Source: CAYSNP01 sp964432485 (GTDB lineage: Bacteria > Bacillota > Clostridia > Christensenellales > DTU072). From it: 19,496 bases of DNA. Position 1 is the first letter of the stretch; every line of letters begins with the position of its first letter. Where the stretch lies: contig CAYSNP010000034.1 of the NCBI GenBank assembly GCA_964432485.1, positions 1 through 19,496 on the forward strand, read 5' to 3'. The position numbers were made by a program, and so were the translations under genes. The notes under the pieces were generated by a model. That model saw nothing but the letters and a program-made list of their open reading frames with translations, was not told the DNA's origin and did not search any database. Shown here piece after piece: positions 6,801 to 14,589 of the stretch.

Positions 6801-7251
6801 GATAAAGAGAGCCGATATACTCTTGCCGCAGTTGTTCTGATTTTAAGAAAGCACCTTCGGCGCTTGCCAAATCCAATTCCAACAATTTCTTGAAGGTATA
6901 TTTGCTAATAATAAAATGGGTATTAATAAACTCGTCTACTTCATCAATATCCTTGCAAACTATTGTGTCTTCTCCTTCTAGCAAAAGCTGAGCTTCGTCT
7001 ATATTATCTCTAAAAGACCTTGTTAGCAAGTAATCTGAGCCATCAAGAGTAAAGTTAACTTCGGTAGCATTGCCCCCCGCTATAGGAGCAAGCGCTTCGT
7101 CTCTGCCAAAAAAGGCTGCGGTAAGGTTTTCTTTGAATTGCTGCATATCTTGAGCAAGTAGAGAGGAAATCTGGGGTAGCACCGCTTGGATGTCGTAAGC
7201 CTTGTATGTATTATCATAAAGGTTGTTAACGACTAGCCTTTTTATAATCAT
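3865..7251 (-). CDS. Rad50/SbcC-like coiled-coil protein with central zinc hook and degenerate ATPase head
   Basis: 1,128 aa from ATG 7251, chosen because GGAGG (7265-7261) lies 9 bases upstream; the frame stays open 50 codons further but has no ribosome binding site there. Layout: an N-terminal globular piece (1-140), a long Glu/Lys/Leu/Gln-rich coiled coil, CPIC (Cys563 and Cys566) at the exact midpoint, a return coiled coil, and a C-terminal globular piece (about 990-1128). This is the plan of Rad50/SbcC, where CxxC dimerises through zinc. The ATPase motifs are eroded. Where Walker A should precede 'LTAAFFG' (43-49) there is SLLAQDMQ; no GKS or GKT occurs anywhere. The ABC signature position reads ISANE (about 1048) and the Walker B position LITLQEGEA (about 1081), lacking the Asp. 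ATP hydrolysis is therefore doubtful and a structural or tethering role is possible. No SbcD/Mre11 nuclease gene is adjacent. It is divergent from helicase-loader genes. Confidence 0.75.
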   Translation of the reverse strand: MIIKRLVVNNLYDNTYKAYDIQAVLPQISSLLAQDMQQFKENLTAAFFGRDEALAPIAGGNATEVNFTLDGSDYLLTRSFRDNIDEAQLLLEGEDTIVCKDIDEVDEFINTHFIISKYTFKKLLELDLASAEGAFLKSEQLRQEYIGSLYQNLVGNLDALYAEKDKLEKQADELAIKIKMQPQASFQDAEALAKEIAVLDNLIQSEKAELTAVRGEIVKAEEYLAWQEKHESLLHLQEGILSRGEGIDDMDNTLDASNEALMLAGLYHRKEEIGADITATEREIARLEKEIAALRTKIAKGNKAEQASKQDFTLLEERSRQLNELMQDIVLEGAADPLSLDIDKDVEGYYSEYNQELAIIRQKKEEIDKLYNQICTESAVLEDRKKEIVLPARIKKAIAEGSLFEEFIDNQTLLLANAQTELELLRRNLATAKEELGDKAKAIDALKSQIKEQEDKIKGPFATLEEAVNQDILVKQTLYANHILAASHEDEVAAIDNKIQRLEVDEGDYEAKLHLLKKALKDLEEHKAKCIEKRQDFLDRKISILGENKLADIIDNIEYGDQCPICNNFITEKKQGTKLDYSGIDAEIEVFDRLIDEDEAKLREVQNTIGKYDTALSINSKYKSALQETKQGKITAVAEVYKQSDVANGQELEKALRASIEKSNKLRFDVEKLTAEKEKLAIMVRFMEKEQEAAKNLEKVNIKDKEKEISDLKKTLDKTKKDYSKFEEDLKGEKASSMLQKLNIVEKELETIENELAEKLVQKAEIFREKQELEQAILILSNKAVLVELNGANYGYKEIVSKAISDKLAEIVAAIRKNDIQKEDVKLKVAALHKLLHKQGMELDELNTQLDIQKSKKAVLEQTLASLKQNYEERFAALGITSQADLHKLILPREQAIQYAISIKGYDEERARIEQAVFDAQARLDAYGEFFLRYEDNLAKEKELAQAVDRDIFALATVANKRQDILDTLELLQQLEQEQELLDTKLTDLTALLDTIPADTTKAGDSLSKFIIKSAARLMWEYTQGSYTLSYKNGTIGLVNLSKDKEIKAANISANEKMLMTFIIAVAVRQTFDKLSISNITLPALITLQEGEASTLLGKALARYAQYYNLIINQEDLAILKPLMKHAS

Positions 7252-7360
7252 TGTTATATTCCTCCATCTTGTAAAAACAATGCACTTAAAGAAAATCAGC
7301 ATAGCATATTTTAATAAAACTACTAGCCAATCAACTTTAAGTATGTTATAGTTAAGTAAC

Positions 7361-7389
7361 ATTATACTATGGAAATAGGCTATTTGCAA
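7361..7389 (-). promoter_or_regulatory. Likely promoter of the Rad50-like gene
   Basis: Minus strand TTGCAA (7389-7384), 17-base spacer, TATAAT (7366-7361). The start is expected near 7354, leaving a leader of about 100 bases. TTGCAA is self-complementary, so it may also serve as a -35 for the divergent DnaD-like operon, but the plus-strand -10 would be poor. Confidence 0.5.
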
Positions 7390-7437
7390 TACAATTAACA
7401 AAAATTATTAGCATAGTGAGGAGGGATAAGTAACCAA

Positions 7438-8892
7438 ATGGGTTTTGGCAATATAAGTAAAGAGTACTTAAAAAATGCTTACACTTTAGTAGACAATGTC
7501 TTTCTTGACAAGTATCTGCTTGCCGCCGACCCTGTGGATACAAAAGTATATCTTTACGGTTTGTACACCGCCTCTTCCGGGCAAAGTGTGAGCATAGAGG
7601 ACTTTGCGCTAAAGCTGAAGCTGGATTCCCAACGCATAATAGAAGCCTATCGCTATTGGAGCAAGGTGGGCATAGTGTCTATAGACAGCGAACAGCCTTT
7701 TGCCATTAGCTATCTTAATGTAAAAGTGCCCTTGCCAAAAGCTGCTAAAATCAATATAAGCAAGTATCAAGTGTTTATAGAAGAGGCTACCCGCCTTTTT
7801 CCGGAAAGGGTGCTTGCGCCTAACGAGTTATATGCATACATAGAGCTTATGAAGCTCGCCAATATAGAAATCAATGCTATGCTTAATATTATTGGCTATT
7901 GCATCAATTTGAAAGGCAGCAATGTTGCAACGCCTTATATATTAAAAGTAGCTGACAATTGGGCAATTAACGGGATTAGGACAGAAAAAGATGCAAATGA
8001 GTATATTAAGCAGTTGGAATGCAATAGTGCCTCCATCCGTTCTATTTTAGATGCGCTGAATATCAAGAGAGCTAGCGATATGGATGACCGTGAACTATAC
8101 CTAAAATGGACTGCTATGGGTTACAGCTTGGATATTATACTATTGGTAGCAAAACAGGCAAAAAATGCGGGCGGAATAAAAAAGTTAGATTCCTTATTAG
8201 CTGATTTGCATGCCGCAAAAGCGCTTAAAGCTCAAGAGGTGCAAGAATATTTTAAGCAAAAGAAAAAGTTAAGAGATATAGCCATTGAGGTAGTCAAGGG
8301 CATTGGCGGCTATTATGCTTCGCTAGATGCGGTGATTGACACTTATATCTTGCCTTGGACACAAAAGGGTTTTGATAGAGAAGGGCTTGCAATGCTTGCG
8401 CATTTTTGCTTTATCAGCAATATCAAAACTTTAGAAGGTATGGATCGGGTTATAGACAGATTCTTCAAAATGGGCGCGCTTACCCCTGCACAAATTACTG
8501 CTTACCTGGATGAGCAAATTGCAATAGATAATAAGATTAGAGAAGTTTTAACCGAAGGCGGCGGCAGCGAGTTTGTAAATAACACCGATAGACAGCTTTA
8601 TAGTACTTGGATTAAGGAATGGGGCTTTTCTCATATGGTAATTTTGGAAGTGGCAAAAGGGGAGCGGGGCAAAAGTTTTGTAATGAGCGCAATTAATAAA
8701 GCGCTTGCAAAACTAAAAGATAGCAATCTTTTCAGCGATACAGAAATTATAGAAAGCTATAAAAAGCAAGCTAGCCTTGTTCCTAAGGAAGCTAAAAAGA
8801 AAAGGGTCAGCGTAGGCAATTATAGCAAGGAGCAGTTGGATTCGGTCTTTTTTGATATTGCGGCAGCAGATATTGACAAGGCGGACCTCTAA
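7438..8892 (+). CDS. DnaD/DnaB-like primosomal protein
   Basis: 484 aa. The N-terminus (about 10-85) is a winged-helix-like domain of the DnaD/DnaB type, ending in RYWSKVGIVSI. Two helical DnaD-type repeats follow, each with the hallmark W-x(3)-G-(F/Y)-x(3)-(I/V)-x(3)-A pattern: KWTAMGYSLDIILLVAKQA (about 223-241) and TWIKEWGFSHMVILEVAKG (about 400-418). A short C-terminal motif, YSKEQLDSVFF, is typical of the family tail. In Firmicutes such proteins bring the helicase loader to origins and stalled forks. The gene sits directly before, and overlaps by one base, a DnaI/DnaC-type loader, which supports this role. GAGGAGGG lies about 13 bases before the ATG, a rather long spacing. I found no clear plus-strand promoter between 7252 and 7437. 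Confidence 0.85.
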   Translation: MGFGNISKEYLKNAYTLVDNVFLDKYLLAADPVDTKVYLYGLYTASSGQSVSIEDFALKLKLDSQRIIEAYRYWSKVGIVSIDSEQPFAISYLNVKVPLPKAAKINISKYQVFIEEATRLFPERVLAPNELYAYIELMKLANIEINAMLNIIGYCINLKGSNVATPYILKVADNWAINGIRTEKDANEYIKQLECNSASIRSILDALNIKRASDMDDRELYLKWTAMGYSLDIILLVAKQAKNAGGIKKLDSLLADLHAAKALKAQEVQEYFKQKKKLRDIAIEVVKGIGGYYASLDAVIDTYILPWTQKGFDREGLAMLAHFCFISNIKTLEGMDRVIDRFFKMGALTPAQITAYLDEQIAIDNKIREVLTEGGGSEFVNNTDRQLYSTWIKEWGFSHMVILEVAKGERGKSFVMSAINKALAKLKDSNLFSDTEIIESYKKQASLVPKEAKKKRVSVGNYSKEQLDSVFFDIAAADIDKADL

Positions 8893-9818
8893 TGAAAAGT
8901 CGGTATTTGTCAAGGGCTAAACAAGCAATAAGGACAAGGCGTACAGAAGCGGAGGCCAAGCTGGCAGAAAAACTGCAAACACTAAGAAAGACTAGCCCCG
9001 AATACTGTAATGCCGAAAGTAGGCTAAATAGCTTATATTTTGAAAAAGCCCGTTTAGAATCCCAAAATGCGGACTTTAGTTATCTAAATAAGCAAATAAA
9101 GCAAGCAGAACAAGAATTAAGCAGCGTATTGAAAAAGCTGGGATTAACCCATAATGATTTAGTTGCTGGCTATGTTTGCACTACTTGCCAAGATACAGGG
9201 CAGGTAGCAGGTAAGCTATGCACATGTGTAAAAAAAGAAGTTTCAAAGCTGATTGCAGGAGTGCAAGATGGCCGAATTACCAAGAAAAGTAGTTTTGCCG
9301 CTGACTTTTCTTTTTTTGGAAAAAACGCAAAAGAGTATGAGCGCAACTATGCGCTAATAAAAAAAATAGCGTCTAGCTATCCCAATATCAATACTAAAGC
9401 AATTGTCTTTTGCGGCAAGTCCGGCACGGGTAAGTCTTATCTTGCTTCGATTTTGGCTAATGTGCTGGAGCAAAAACTATATGATACTATATTTATTAAA
9501 GCAGTAAGGTTAAATAAGTTATTTTTAGAGTATCACCTTGCGCCTTTAGAAGAAAAAAGCGGCATCCTAAGCAGTTTATTTAATTGTCAAGCGCTGATAA
9601 TCGACGATTTAGGCAGCGAAAACTTCTTAAATAATGTAACAAGCGAGTACCTATATCAGCTAATTGTAGAAAGGCAACAGCAGTTCACCTTAATAACTAC
9701 CAATCTTAATCCCGACGAAATTAATGAAATATATGGCTCTAGGGTCTTTAGCCGCCTTGCGGACAAAGGGCGCTCGCTATGGCTGCGCTTCAATAGTGAG
9801 GATTTAAGGTTAAAGTAG
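8892..9818 (+). CDS. dnaC: DnaC/DnaI-type replicative helicase loader (AAA+ ATPase)
   Basis: 308 aa. Residues 15-85 are a charged coiled-coil region. A zinc-ribbon-like C96-x2-C99 and C110-x-C112 segment (with the characteristic CQDTG) follows, as in clostridial DnaI/DnaC loaders. The AAA+ core has Walker A GKSGTGKS (175-182), Walker B ALIIDDLGSE (234-243), sensor-1 TTNL (269-272) and an arginine-finger SRVFSRL (283-289). It loads the DnaB-type hexameric helicase onto single-stranded DNA in the cytoplasm. Its ATG shares the last A of the upstream TAA, so the pair is translationally coupled. After the stop there is only a weak stem (AAAGC/GCTTT) near 9822-9846. Confidence 0.9.
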   Translation: MKSRYLSRAKQAIRTRRTEAEAKLAEKLQTLRKTSPEYCNAESRLNSLYFEKARLESQNADFSYLNKQIKQAEQELSSVLKKLGLTHNDLVAGYVCTTCQDTGQVAGKLCTCVKKEVSKLIAGVQDGRITKKSSFAADFSFFGKNAKEYERNYALIKKIASSYPNINTKAIVFCGKSGTGKSYLASILANVLEQKLYDTIFIKAVRLNKLFLEYHLAPLEEKSGILSSLFNCQALIIDDLGSENFLNNVTSEYLYQLIVERQQQFTLITTNLNPDEINEIYGSRVFSRLADKGRSLWLRFNSEDLRLK

Positions 9819-9903
9819 GGCTAAAGCTGTACTTGCTGAGGCTTTTATAATAGTGTATTGCTTGCTTTTTGACATTAAGTAAAGGTTTTATAGCCAACTT
9901 ATA

Positions 9904-9932
9904 TTGACAATAGGCTTGCGCTGTGCAATAAT
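9904..9932 (+). promoter_or_regulatory. Promoter of the SDR-fucosidase operon
   Basis: TTGACA (9904-9909), 17-base spacer, AATAAT (9927-9932). The start is expected near 9939, giving a leader of about 47 bases that contains AGAGGA before the ATG at 9986. Confidence 0.6.
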
Positions 9933-9985
9933 TATTAAGATATTAATTTTGGCGTAATAACACAATACTTATATAAGAGGAAAAA

Positions 9986-11041
9986 ATGAGTACATTTTCT
10001 TTTAAAAATGCAGCAAAACGCACTTTTTTAGTTACAGGTGCAAGCGGTTTTATCGGGCGTGCTGTGGTGGATTTCATTTTAAGCACAGGTGCAAAGGTGG
10101 TTGCCGCAGATATGCGCCCTATAAATATAGACAATGAAAGGTTAGCTTTTTGGCAAGTAGACCTTACCAGCGATTATAAAAAGCTGCCTGAAGGCATAAC
10201 CGATGTAATTCATGCCGCCGGCAGGGTCAGCGATTGGGGTAAATATGAGGATTTTCATGTTATTAATGTCACTGCCACACAAAAACTTCTTGATTTAGCC
10301 CGTAATGAAGGGGTTAAGAACTTTTTATTTATCAGCTCAATAGATATACATGGCTTTTTTGGCCATAATGGCACTACTGAAGACGGGATTTACTATTCTT
10401 CCAAATGCTATTACCCTATGACCAAAGCCTTGGCAGAAAAAGAGGTGCGAGCATTTAATTCTGCGCAAATGAAGACCGTTTGCATTCGTCCGTGTACTGT
10501 TTACGGACCCGGCGACACTACTGTTCAAGGCCCGATGATGGACGCTATATTAAAGCGGCAAATGGGGTATATTGATAAAGGAAAATATCTTATATCCAGA
10601 GTTTACATTACCGACCTGGTGCAAGGGCTGTGCAGAGCGCTGGAATACGGTAAGGGTGGAGAAGCATATAATATCACTTCGGGAGAACAAATTAACTGGA
10701 CAGAATGGGTAGAAGCTATAGCACAAGAGTTAGGAGCAAAACCTCCCAAAACATCTGCACCTTATCCTATAGCTTTTGCGCTTGCCGCTTCTCTGGAGTG
10801 GCTGTATAAGCTGTTTAACACTAAGAATCCGCCTATCCTTACCAAGATGCGCATCCAGCATGCAGGGCATGATTTTTTCTTTATCCCAGAAAAAGCTAAG
10901 ACGGAGTTAGGTTTTGCGCCTGAGGTAGCTTGGCAAGAGGGAGTTAAGCTAATGGTAGAGGAGTATAAGGAGCGTAAAGAGGCGCAAGGCGGCAAAAAGA
11001 GCAAGAAGAAGGTAAAGAAAGCACAAGAGCTAAATGAATAA
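9986..11041 (+). CDS. NAD(P)-dependent extended SDR (epimerase / 3-beta-HSD-like)
   Basis: 351 aa. The Rossmann motif TGASGFIG (17-24) binds NAD(P). HAAGR (76-80) and FISSID (115-120) are the next SDR landmarks, and Y143-x3-K147 is the catalytic pair. RPCTVYGPGD (168-177) and FFIPEKAKTELGFAP (near 295-311) match the extended-SDR, 3-beta-hydroxysteroid dehydrogenase-like branch, which also includes sugar-nucleotide epimerases. The last 20 residues are a Lys-rich tail (GGKKSKKKVKK) that is unusual for the family. It overlaps the GH95 gene by 8 bases, so a sugar-related substrate is plausible but not shown. Confidence 0.85.
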   Translation: MSTFSFKNAAKRTFLVTGASGFIGRAVVDFILSTGAKVVAADMRPINIDNERLAFWQVDLTSDYKKLPEGITDVIHAAGRVSDWGKYEDFHVINVTATQKLLDLARNEGVKNFLFISSIDIHGFFGHNGTTEDGIYYSSKCYYPMTKALAEKEVRAFNSAQMKTVCIRPCTVYGPGDTTVQGPMMDAILKRQMGYIDKGKYLISRVYITDLVQGLCRALEYGKGGEAYNITSGEQINWTEWVEAIAQELGAKPPKTSAPYPIAFALAASLEWLYKLFNTKNPPILTKMRIQHAGHDFFFIPEKAKTELGFAPEVAWQEGVKLMVEEYKERKEAQGGKKSKKKVKKAQELNE

Positions 11042-13229
11042 ATTATGGTACACTAAGCCGTCGGGCAAGTATGGCATCCCTTTGGGCAATGGTATATCTG
11101 CAGTTATGGTATATAGCAAGCGCAAAGGAGAAAGGCTGGCTTTTAACAATTGTACTCTTTGGTCAGGGTATCCCGAGCAACAGTTAAATAGTCAAGATTA
11201 TCAAGTTCTGCAAAAGGTAAGGGAGCTTATTTTTGCAGGAAAAAATAAAGAAGCAGATATACTATCAGAAAAGGAACTTTCCCATAGTTATAGTGCCGCC
11301 TACCTGCCTTTGGGGGAGGCAACTCTTGAGTTTTTTCCGTTAAGCACTTCTCGAATTGTTCGCTCTTTAGATATAGCCCAATCAATTTATAAGGCAGAGG
11401 ACAGCACAACACAAAGAGAAGCCTTTGCTTCTTATCCGGACAATGTAATAGTATATCGCATACAGTCAACTCGTCCTATTAATATTAAAATTAAGCTAAG
11501 CGGCAAGCTAAAATCAAAGTACAGTTATGACGGCAGCTTAAACTTAACGGGCAACGCTCCTGACTATTGCGCACCTAATTATAAAAAGGAAAAAGAGCCT
11601 ATACAATACGATAAAGGCAAAGGGATGGGCTACTGCCTTAGAATAGAAACGGATACCAACGGGCAAACAGCACTACTTAATAATGGGATAATTGTAAAAG
11701 AAGCTACTACCTTAACTTTATATGCAGCTACCGCTACAGGCTTTTTAGGTTACCAAACATTGCCTAATAGTAATCCAAACTTTGCAAAAGAGCAATGCAA
11801 AGCTATCTTAGCATCAATTAAAAAAGATTATCCGACCTTAAAGGACAGGCATATTACAGATTATAAAAAGCTATACAATGCTCAAAGCTTAACATTAAAT
11901 GATTCTTTTGCAGGCACTACCGATAAGCTAGTCAAGGAATGCCAAAAGGGCAATTTTCGCCCTGCCTTTGCAGAGCTTGCTTACAACTTCGCAAAATACC
12001 TTATAGTATCAGGCTCAAGAGTTGGCGGACAAGCGTTAAACCTACAAGGGATATGGAATGAGGCAGCTAGGCCGCCTTGGAGCAGTAACTATACTGTAAA
12101 TATCAATACTCAAATGAATTATTGGCCAACCACCGCAATGGGGCTTGCAGAATGCGCTTTGCCATTCTTAGATATGGTTTATGAGCTAGCTTGCAGCGGC
12201 AAAGCAAGCGCAAAAGTTTTGTATAATTGCGGAGGCTTTGCTTGCAATCACAATACCGACCTTTGGCGCAAAACTACTCCCGCTATAGGCGCACCTATGT
12301 ATATGTTTGCGCCATTATGCGGAGTATGGCTTGCCAATGAAGCATATTTTCATTATAAAAATGCTTCTTTTCCTCCGGAGTATCAAGCAAAAATAAAAGC
12401 GGCAGTTGAGACAGCGGCAGAGTTTTGCAATGATTTTCTAGTTGAGTATAATGGGCAATATGTGATTTGCCCTTCAGTTTCACCAGAAAATCGCTTTAGA
12501 AAAGATAAGCAAAGTTGCTCTTTAGATTATGCAACCGCTTATGATATGGGGTTGGTAAGACAAGTTTTTGCCAATTATCTAGAGTTACTTCCAAAAGGTG
12601 TGCTGGCAAAGGATATAAAAGACAAGCTAAGCAAGCTATATCCTTTTCGCTTTTGTGAAAACGGATTATTGGAATGGAGCAAGGAGTATCAAGAAGCGGA
12701 AGCAGGTCATCGTCACTTTTCTCCGCTATATGCATTTTTTCCTGCAAATATCATTAATTATTATAATGACCCGCTTGCTATACAAGTGCAAAAATTATTT
12801 GACAATAGGATTGCGCATACCAAAAGCCATATTGGTTGGAGCGGCTCTTGGGCAGCGTGCATTGCCGCAAAACTGCGCAGAGCCGAACAGGTAAAAGAGC
12901 TGCTAGCTCAAACTGCGGCAAGCTGTTTTTTTCCTAACCTTTTAGGGGTGCATCAACCAAGAATCTTTCAAATTGACGGCAACTTTGGCTTTGCGGCAGC
13001 AGTAAATCAAGCTATTGCTACTTGTGAAGAGGGCATTTTTGAGCTTTTGCCCGCTTGCCCTTGGAAAAGCGGGCAAGTTAAAGATTTAAGGATAGCAGGG
13101 GCAAGGTTATCCTTTACATGGCAAGGGGGCAAAGTTACAAAGGCAGTAGCAAACAAAAAGATAAAGATGCGCAGCAAAAATTTGGCACAAAACTGTATTT
13201 TATCAGAAGGGATAACTATTGTGAGCTAG
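11034..13229 (+). CDS. GH95 alpha-L-fucosidase, cytoplasmic
   Basis: 731 aa in the GH95 plan. The N-terminal beta-sandwich begins LWYTKPSGKYGIPLGNG (4-20) with LWSGYPE (42-48). The (alpha/alpha)6 barrel contains NLQGIWNE (336-343), NINTQMNYWP (356-365) with Asn356 and Asn358 matching the paired Asn of family catalysis, SPENRF (483-488) with the general acid Glu485, GHRHFSPLYA (558-567), GWSGSWAACI (601-610), and IDGNFG (647-652) with Asp648. A short C-terminal domain follows. The enzyme inverts and releases L-fucose, classically from alpha-1,2-linked glycans; some members act on L-galactosides. No signal peptide is present, so it probably acts on imported oligosaccharides. Its stop overlaps the convergent small membrane-protein gene by four bases (CTAG). 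Confidence 0.93.
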   Translation: MNKLWYTKPSGKYGIPLGNGISAVMVYSKRKGERLAFNNCTLWSGYPEQQLNSQDYQVLQKVRELIFAGKNKEADILSEKELSHSYSAAYLPLGEATLEFFPLSTSRIVRSLDIAQSIYKAEDSTTQREAFASYPDNVIVYRIQSTRPINIKIKLSGKLKSKYSYDGSLNLTGNAPDYCAPNYKKEKEPIQYDKGKGMGYCLRIETDTNGQTALLNNGIIVKEATTLTLYAATATGFLGYQTLPNSNPNFAKEQCKAILASIKKDYPTLKDRHITDYKKLYNAQSLTLNDSFAGTTDKLVKECQKGNFRPAFAELAYNFAKYLIVSGSRVGGQALNLQGIWNEAARPPWSSNYTVNINTQMNYWPTTAMGLAECALPFLDMVYELACSGKASAKVLYNCGGFACNHNTDLWRKTTPAIGAPMYMFAPLCGVWLANEAYFHYKNASFPPEYQAKIKAAVETAAEFCNDFLVEYNGQYVICPSVSPENRFRKDKQSCSLDYATAYDMGLVRQVFANYLELLPKGVLAKDIKDKLSKLYPFRFCENGLLEWSKEYQEAEAGHRHFSPLYAFFPANIINYYNDPLAIQVQKLFDNRIAHTKSHIGWSGSWAACIAAKLRRAEQVKELLAQTAASCFFPNLLGVHQPRIFQIDGNFGFAAAVNQAIATCEEGIFELLPACPWKSGQVKDLRIAGARLSFTWQGGKVTKAVANKKIKMRSKNLAQNCILSEGITIVS

Positions 13230-13441
13230 TCTTTATAGCCAATCCCTATCTTTTCAAAGAAATCACTTAACAGTTGCATTAAAGTAGGCATTTCTAAATT
13301 AGCCGCACCTAATATCCCCAATATCAAAGCTATGAAAAATAGCACTAAAAATGCGTTTATTTCTTTTTTTGCCCTATATTTAATAAGAGGGAAAAGGTCT
13401 ATTATTGCCAATGCGACGAATCCTAATAAGACTAAAAGCAT
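13226..13441 (-). CDS. Small two-TM protein at the end of the gerA operon (GerKD-like D subunit)
   Basis: 71 aa with two hydrophobic helices (about 1-20 and 30-47) separated by a basic loop (KYRAKKE) and an amphipathic tail. It lies 2 bases after gerAB; its ribosome binding site (AAGAGG) is formed by the last codons of gerAB. Some germinant-receptor operons of Bacilli and Clostridia carry a small two-TM 'D' protein of this size that modulates receptor function. Assignment rests on size, topology and position. Confidence 0.75.
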   Translation of the reverse strand: MLLVLLGFVALAIIDLFPLIKYRAKKEINAFLVLFFIALILGILGAANLEMPTLMQLLSDFFEKIGIGYKD

Positions 13442-13443
13442 AG

Positions 13444-14589
13444 TTACGCCTCTTGCTGCTGCGGACGCTTTTGCAGCGCCTTTTCTTTTTTTGTTTGTGG
13501 GGCAGCTCCTGAAAGTTTTTGGCGTGCTTTGGCAATAATTAAAGTAACTAAGGGTAGAAAGATTTCAAAAAACGCCCAAATAAAAGGTGCAAAACGACGA
13601 GCAAACTCCAGATTCTCCACCTCTGTTTTTACATAAAAAGGGATATATGCTATTATCAGCACTCCTGTCACAAGAGCCAAATGCCTAAACGATTTAGTTT
13701 CAAAAATATAGGCAAAGGTTACAGTAGTCACATAACACAATAAGGTAACTTTGAAAAAAAGCAATATAATCATAGCAAGGGCAAATAAGATTTCCATTCG
13801 GCTCAATGCTTCCCCCAAATTAATTAATCTTATTGTAATAAGTCCGGGCAGCTTAAACAAACTCATAGTATTACCTAAGATAGCAATATCTCTCATTAGC
13901 ACACCTAATACTGCCACCATCCCTAATCCTACTCCCAGGAACCAATGTTTAGTTATTTTCTTTTTATCTATTTGTAAATTAGGCGTCAGCATTAACATTA
14001 CCACCAATTCGCCAAAGGGTATTGTGCAACTTAAATGAATGCCTTGGATATATTTGGCAAAAGGTTGGTCAAACATTGGCAAAAAGTTTTTTAGGTCAAT
14101 TTGATTTGCTATTAATATAAAGAAAACTAGCAAGACAAAGAATTCGAAAAAAACAAATACCGCACTATAACGAGTTACTACTTTAAGACCGTACCTGACT
14201 GCCCAAACCGATATTAAGATGCAAACTAATATCAATATTGTACTGGGAGTTCTATGCATTACGGTAAGATTGGTAAAGTGCCCTAAATCTGATACATTTA
14301 AGACGGAAAGGGTTAAAAAGAACCAAGCAAATAAGCAGCTGACAACTTTGCCCCAAGTTTTTCCATAAGCCAACTCACATACCTGAACAAGGTTTTTATC
14401 AGGAAAGGCAAGCATAAAGGAGCGCAAAAACCAAATAACGGGTATACATGCTATTATCCCCAGAGCTACTGCAATCCAAGCATCTTGTTTTAGCACCGTG
14501 TTAAGGAACGCTGTCAGCAGTGAAGAGGATTGCAGGAAAAATGTTATTGTAAACATAAATCTTATGCCTGATATCTTTGATTTATCCAA
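13444..14589 (-). CDS. gerAB: Spore germination protein GerAB (APC-type permease subunit)
   Basis: 381 aa with about ten hydrophobic helices, belonging to the GerAB family of the APC superfamily. It is the germinant-binding membrane subunit of the A/B/C receptor in the spore inner membrane. Family features include the segment around TIPFGELVVMLMLTP (about 191-205). The tail is Lys/Gln-rich. The start is TTG at 14589, overlapping gerAC by 8 bases, with a strong GGGGAGGGAGA just upstream inside the gerAC end; this makes the TTG credible over the next ATG (codon 12). Confidence 0.93.
   Translation of the reverse strand: MDKSKISGIRFMFTITFFLQSSSLLTAFLNTVLKQDAWIAVALGIIACIPVIWFLRSFMLAFPDKNLVQVCELAYGKTWGKVVSCLFAWFFLTLSVLNVSDLGHFTNLTVMHRTPSTILILVCILISVWAVRYGLKVVTRYSAVFVFFEFFVLLVFFILIANQIDLKNFLPMFDQPFAKYIQGIHLSCTIPFGELVVMLMLTPNLQIDKKKITKHWFLGVGLGMVAVLGVLMRDIAILGNTMSLFKLPGLITIRLINLGEALSRMEILFALAMIILLFFKVTLLCYVTTVTFAYIFETKSFRHLALVTGVLIIAYIPFYVKTEVENLEFARRFAPFIWAFFEIFLPLVTLIIAKARQKLSGAAPQTKKEKALQKRPQQQEA

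Noticed and set aside
7252..7401. 50-codon N-terminal extension of the Rad50-like gene
   Set aside because: No ribosome binding site before it, hydrophobic unrelated residues, and it would start upstream of the likely promoter; GGAGG supports ATG 7251.
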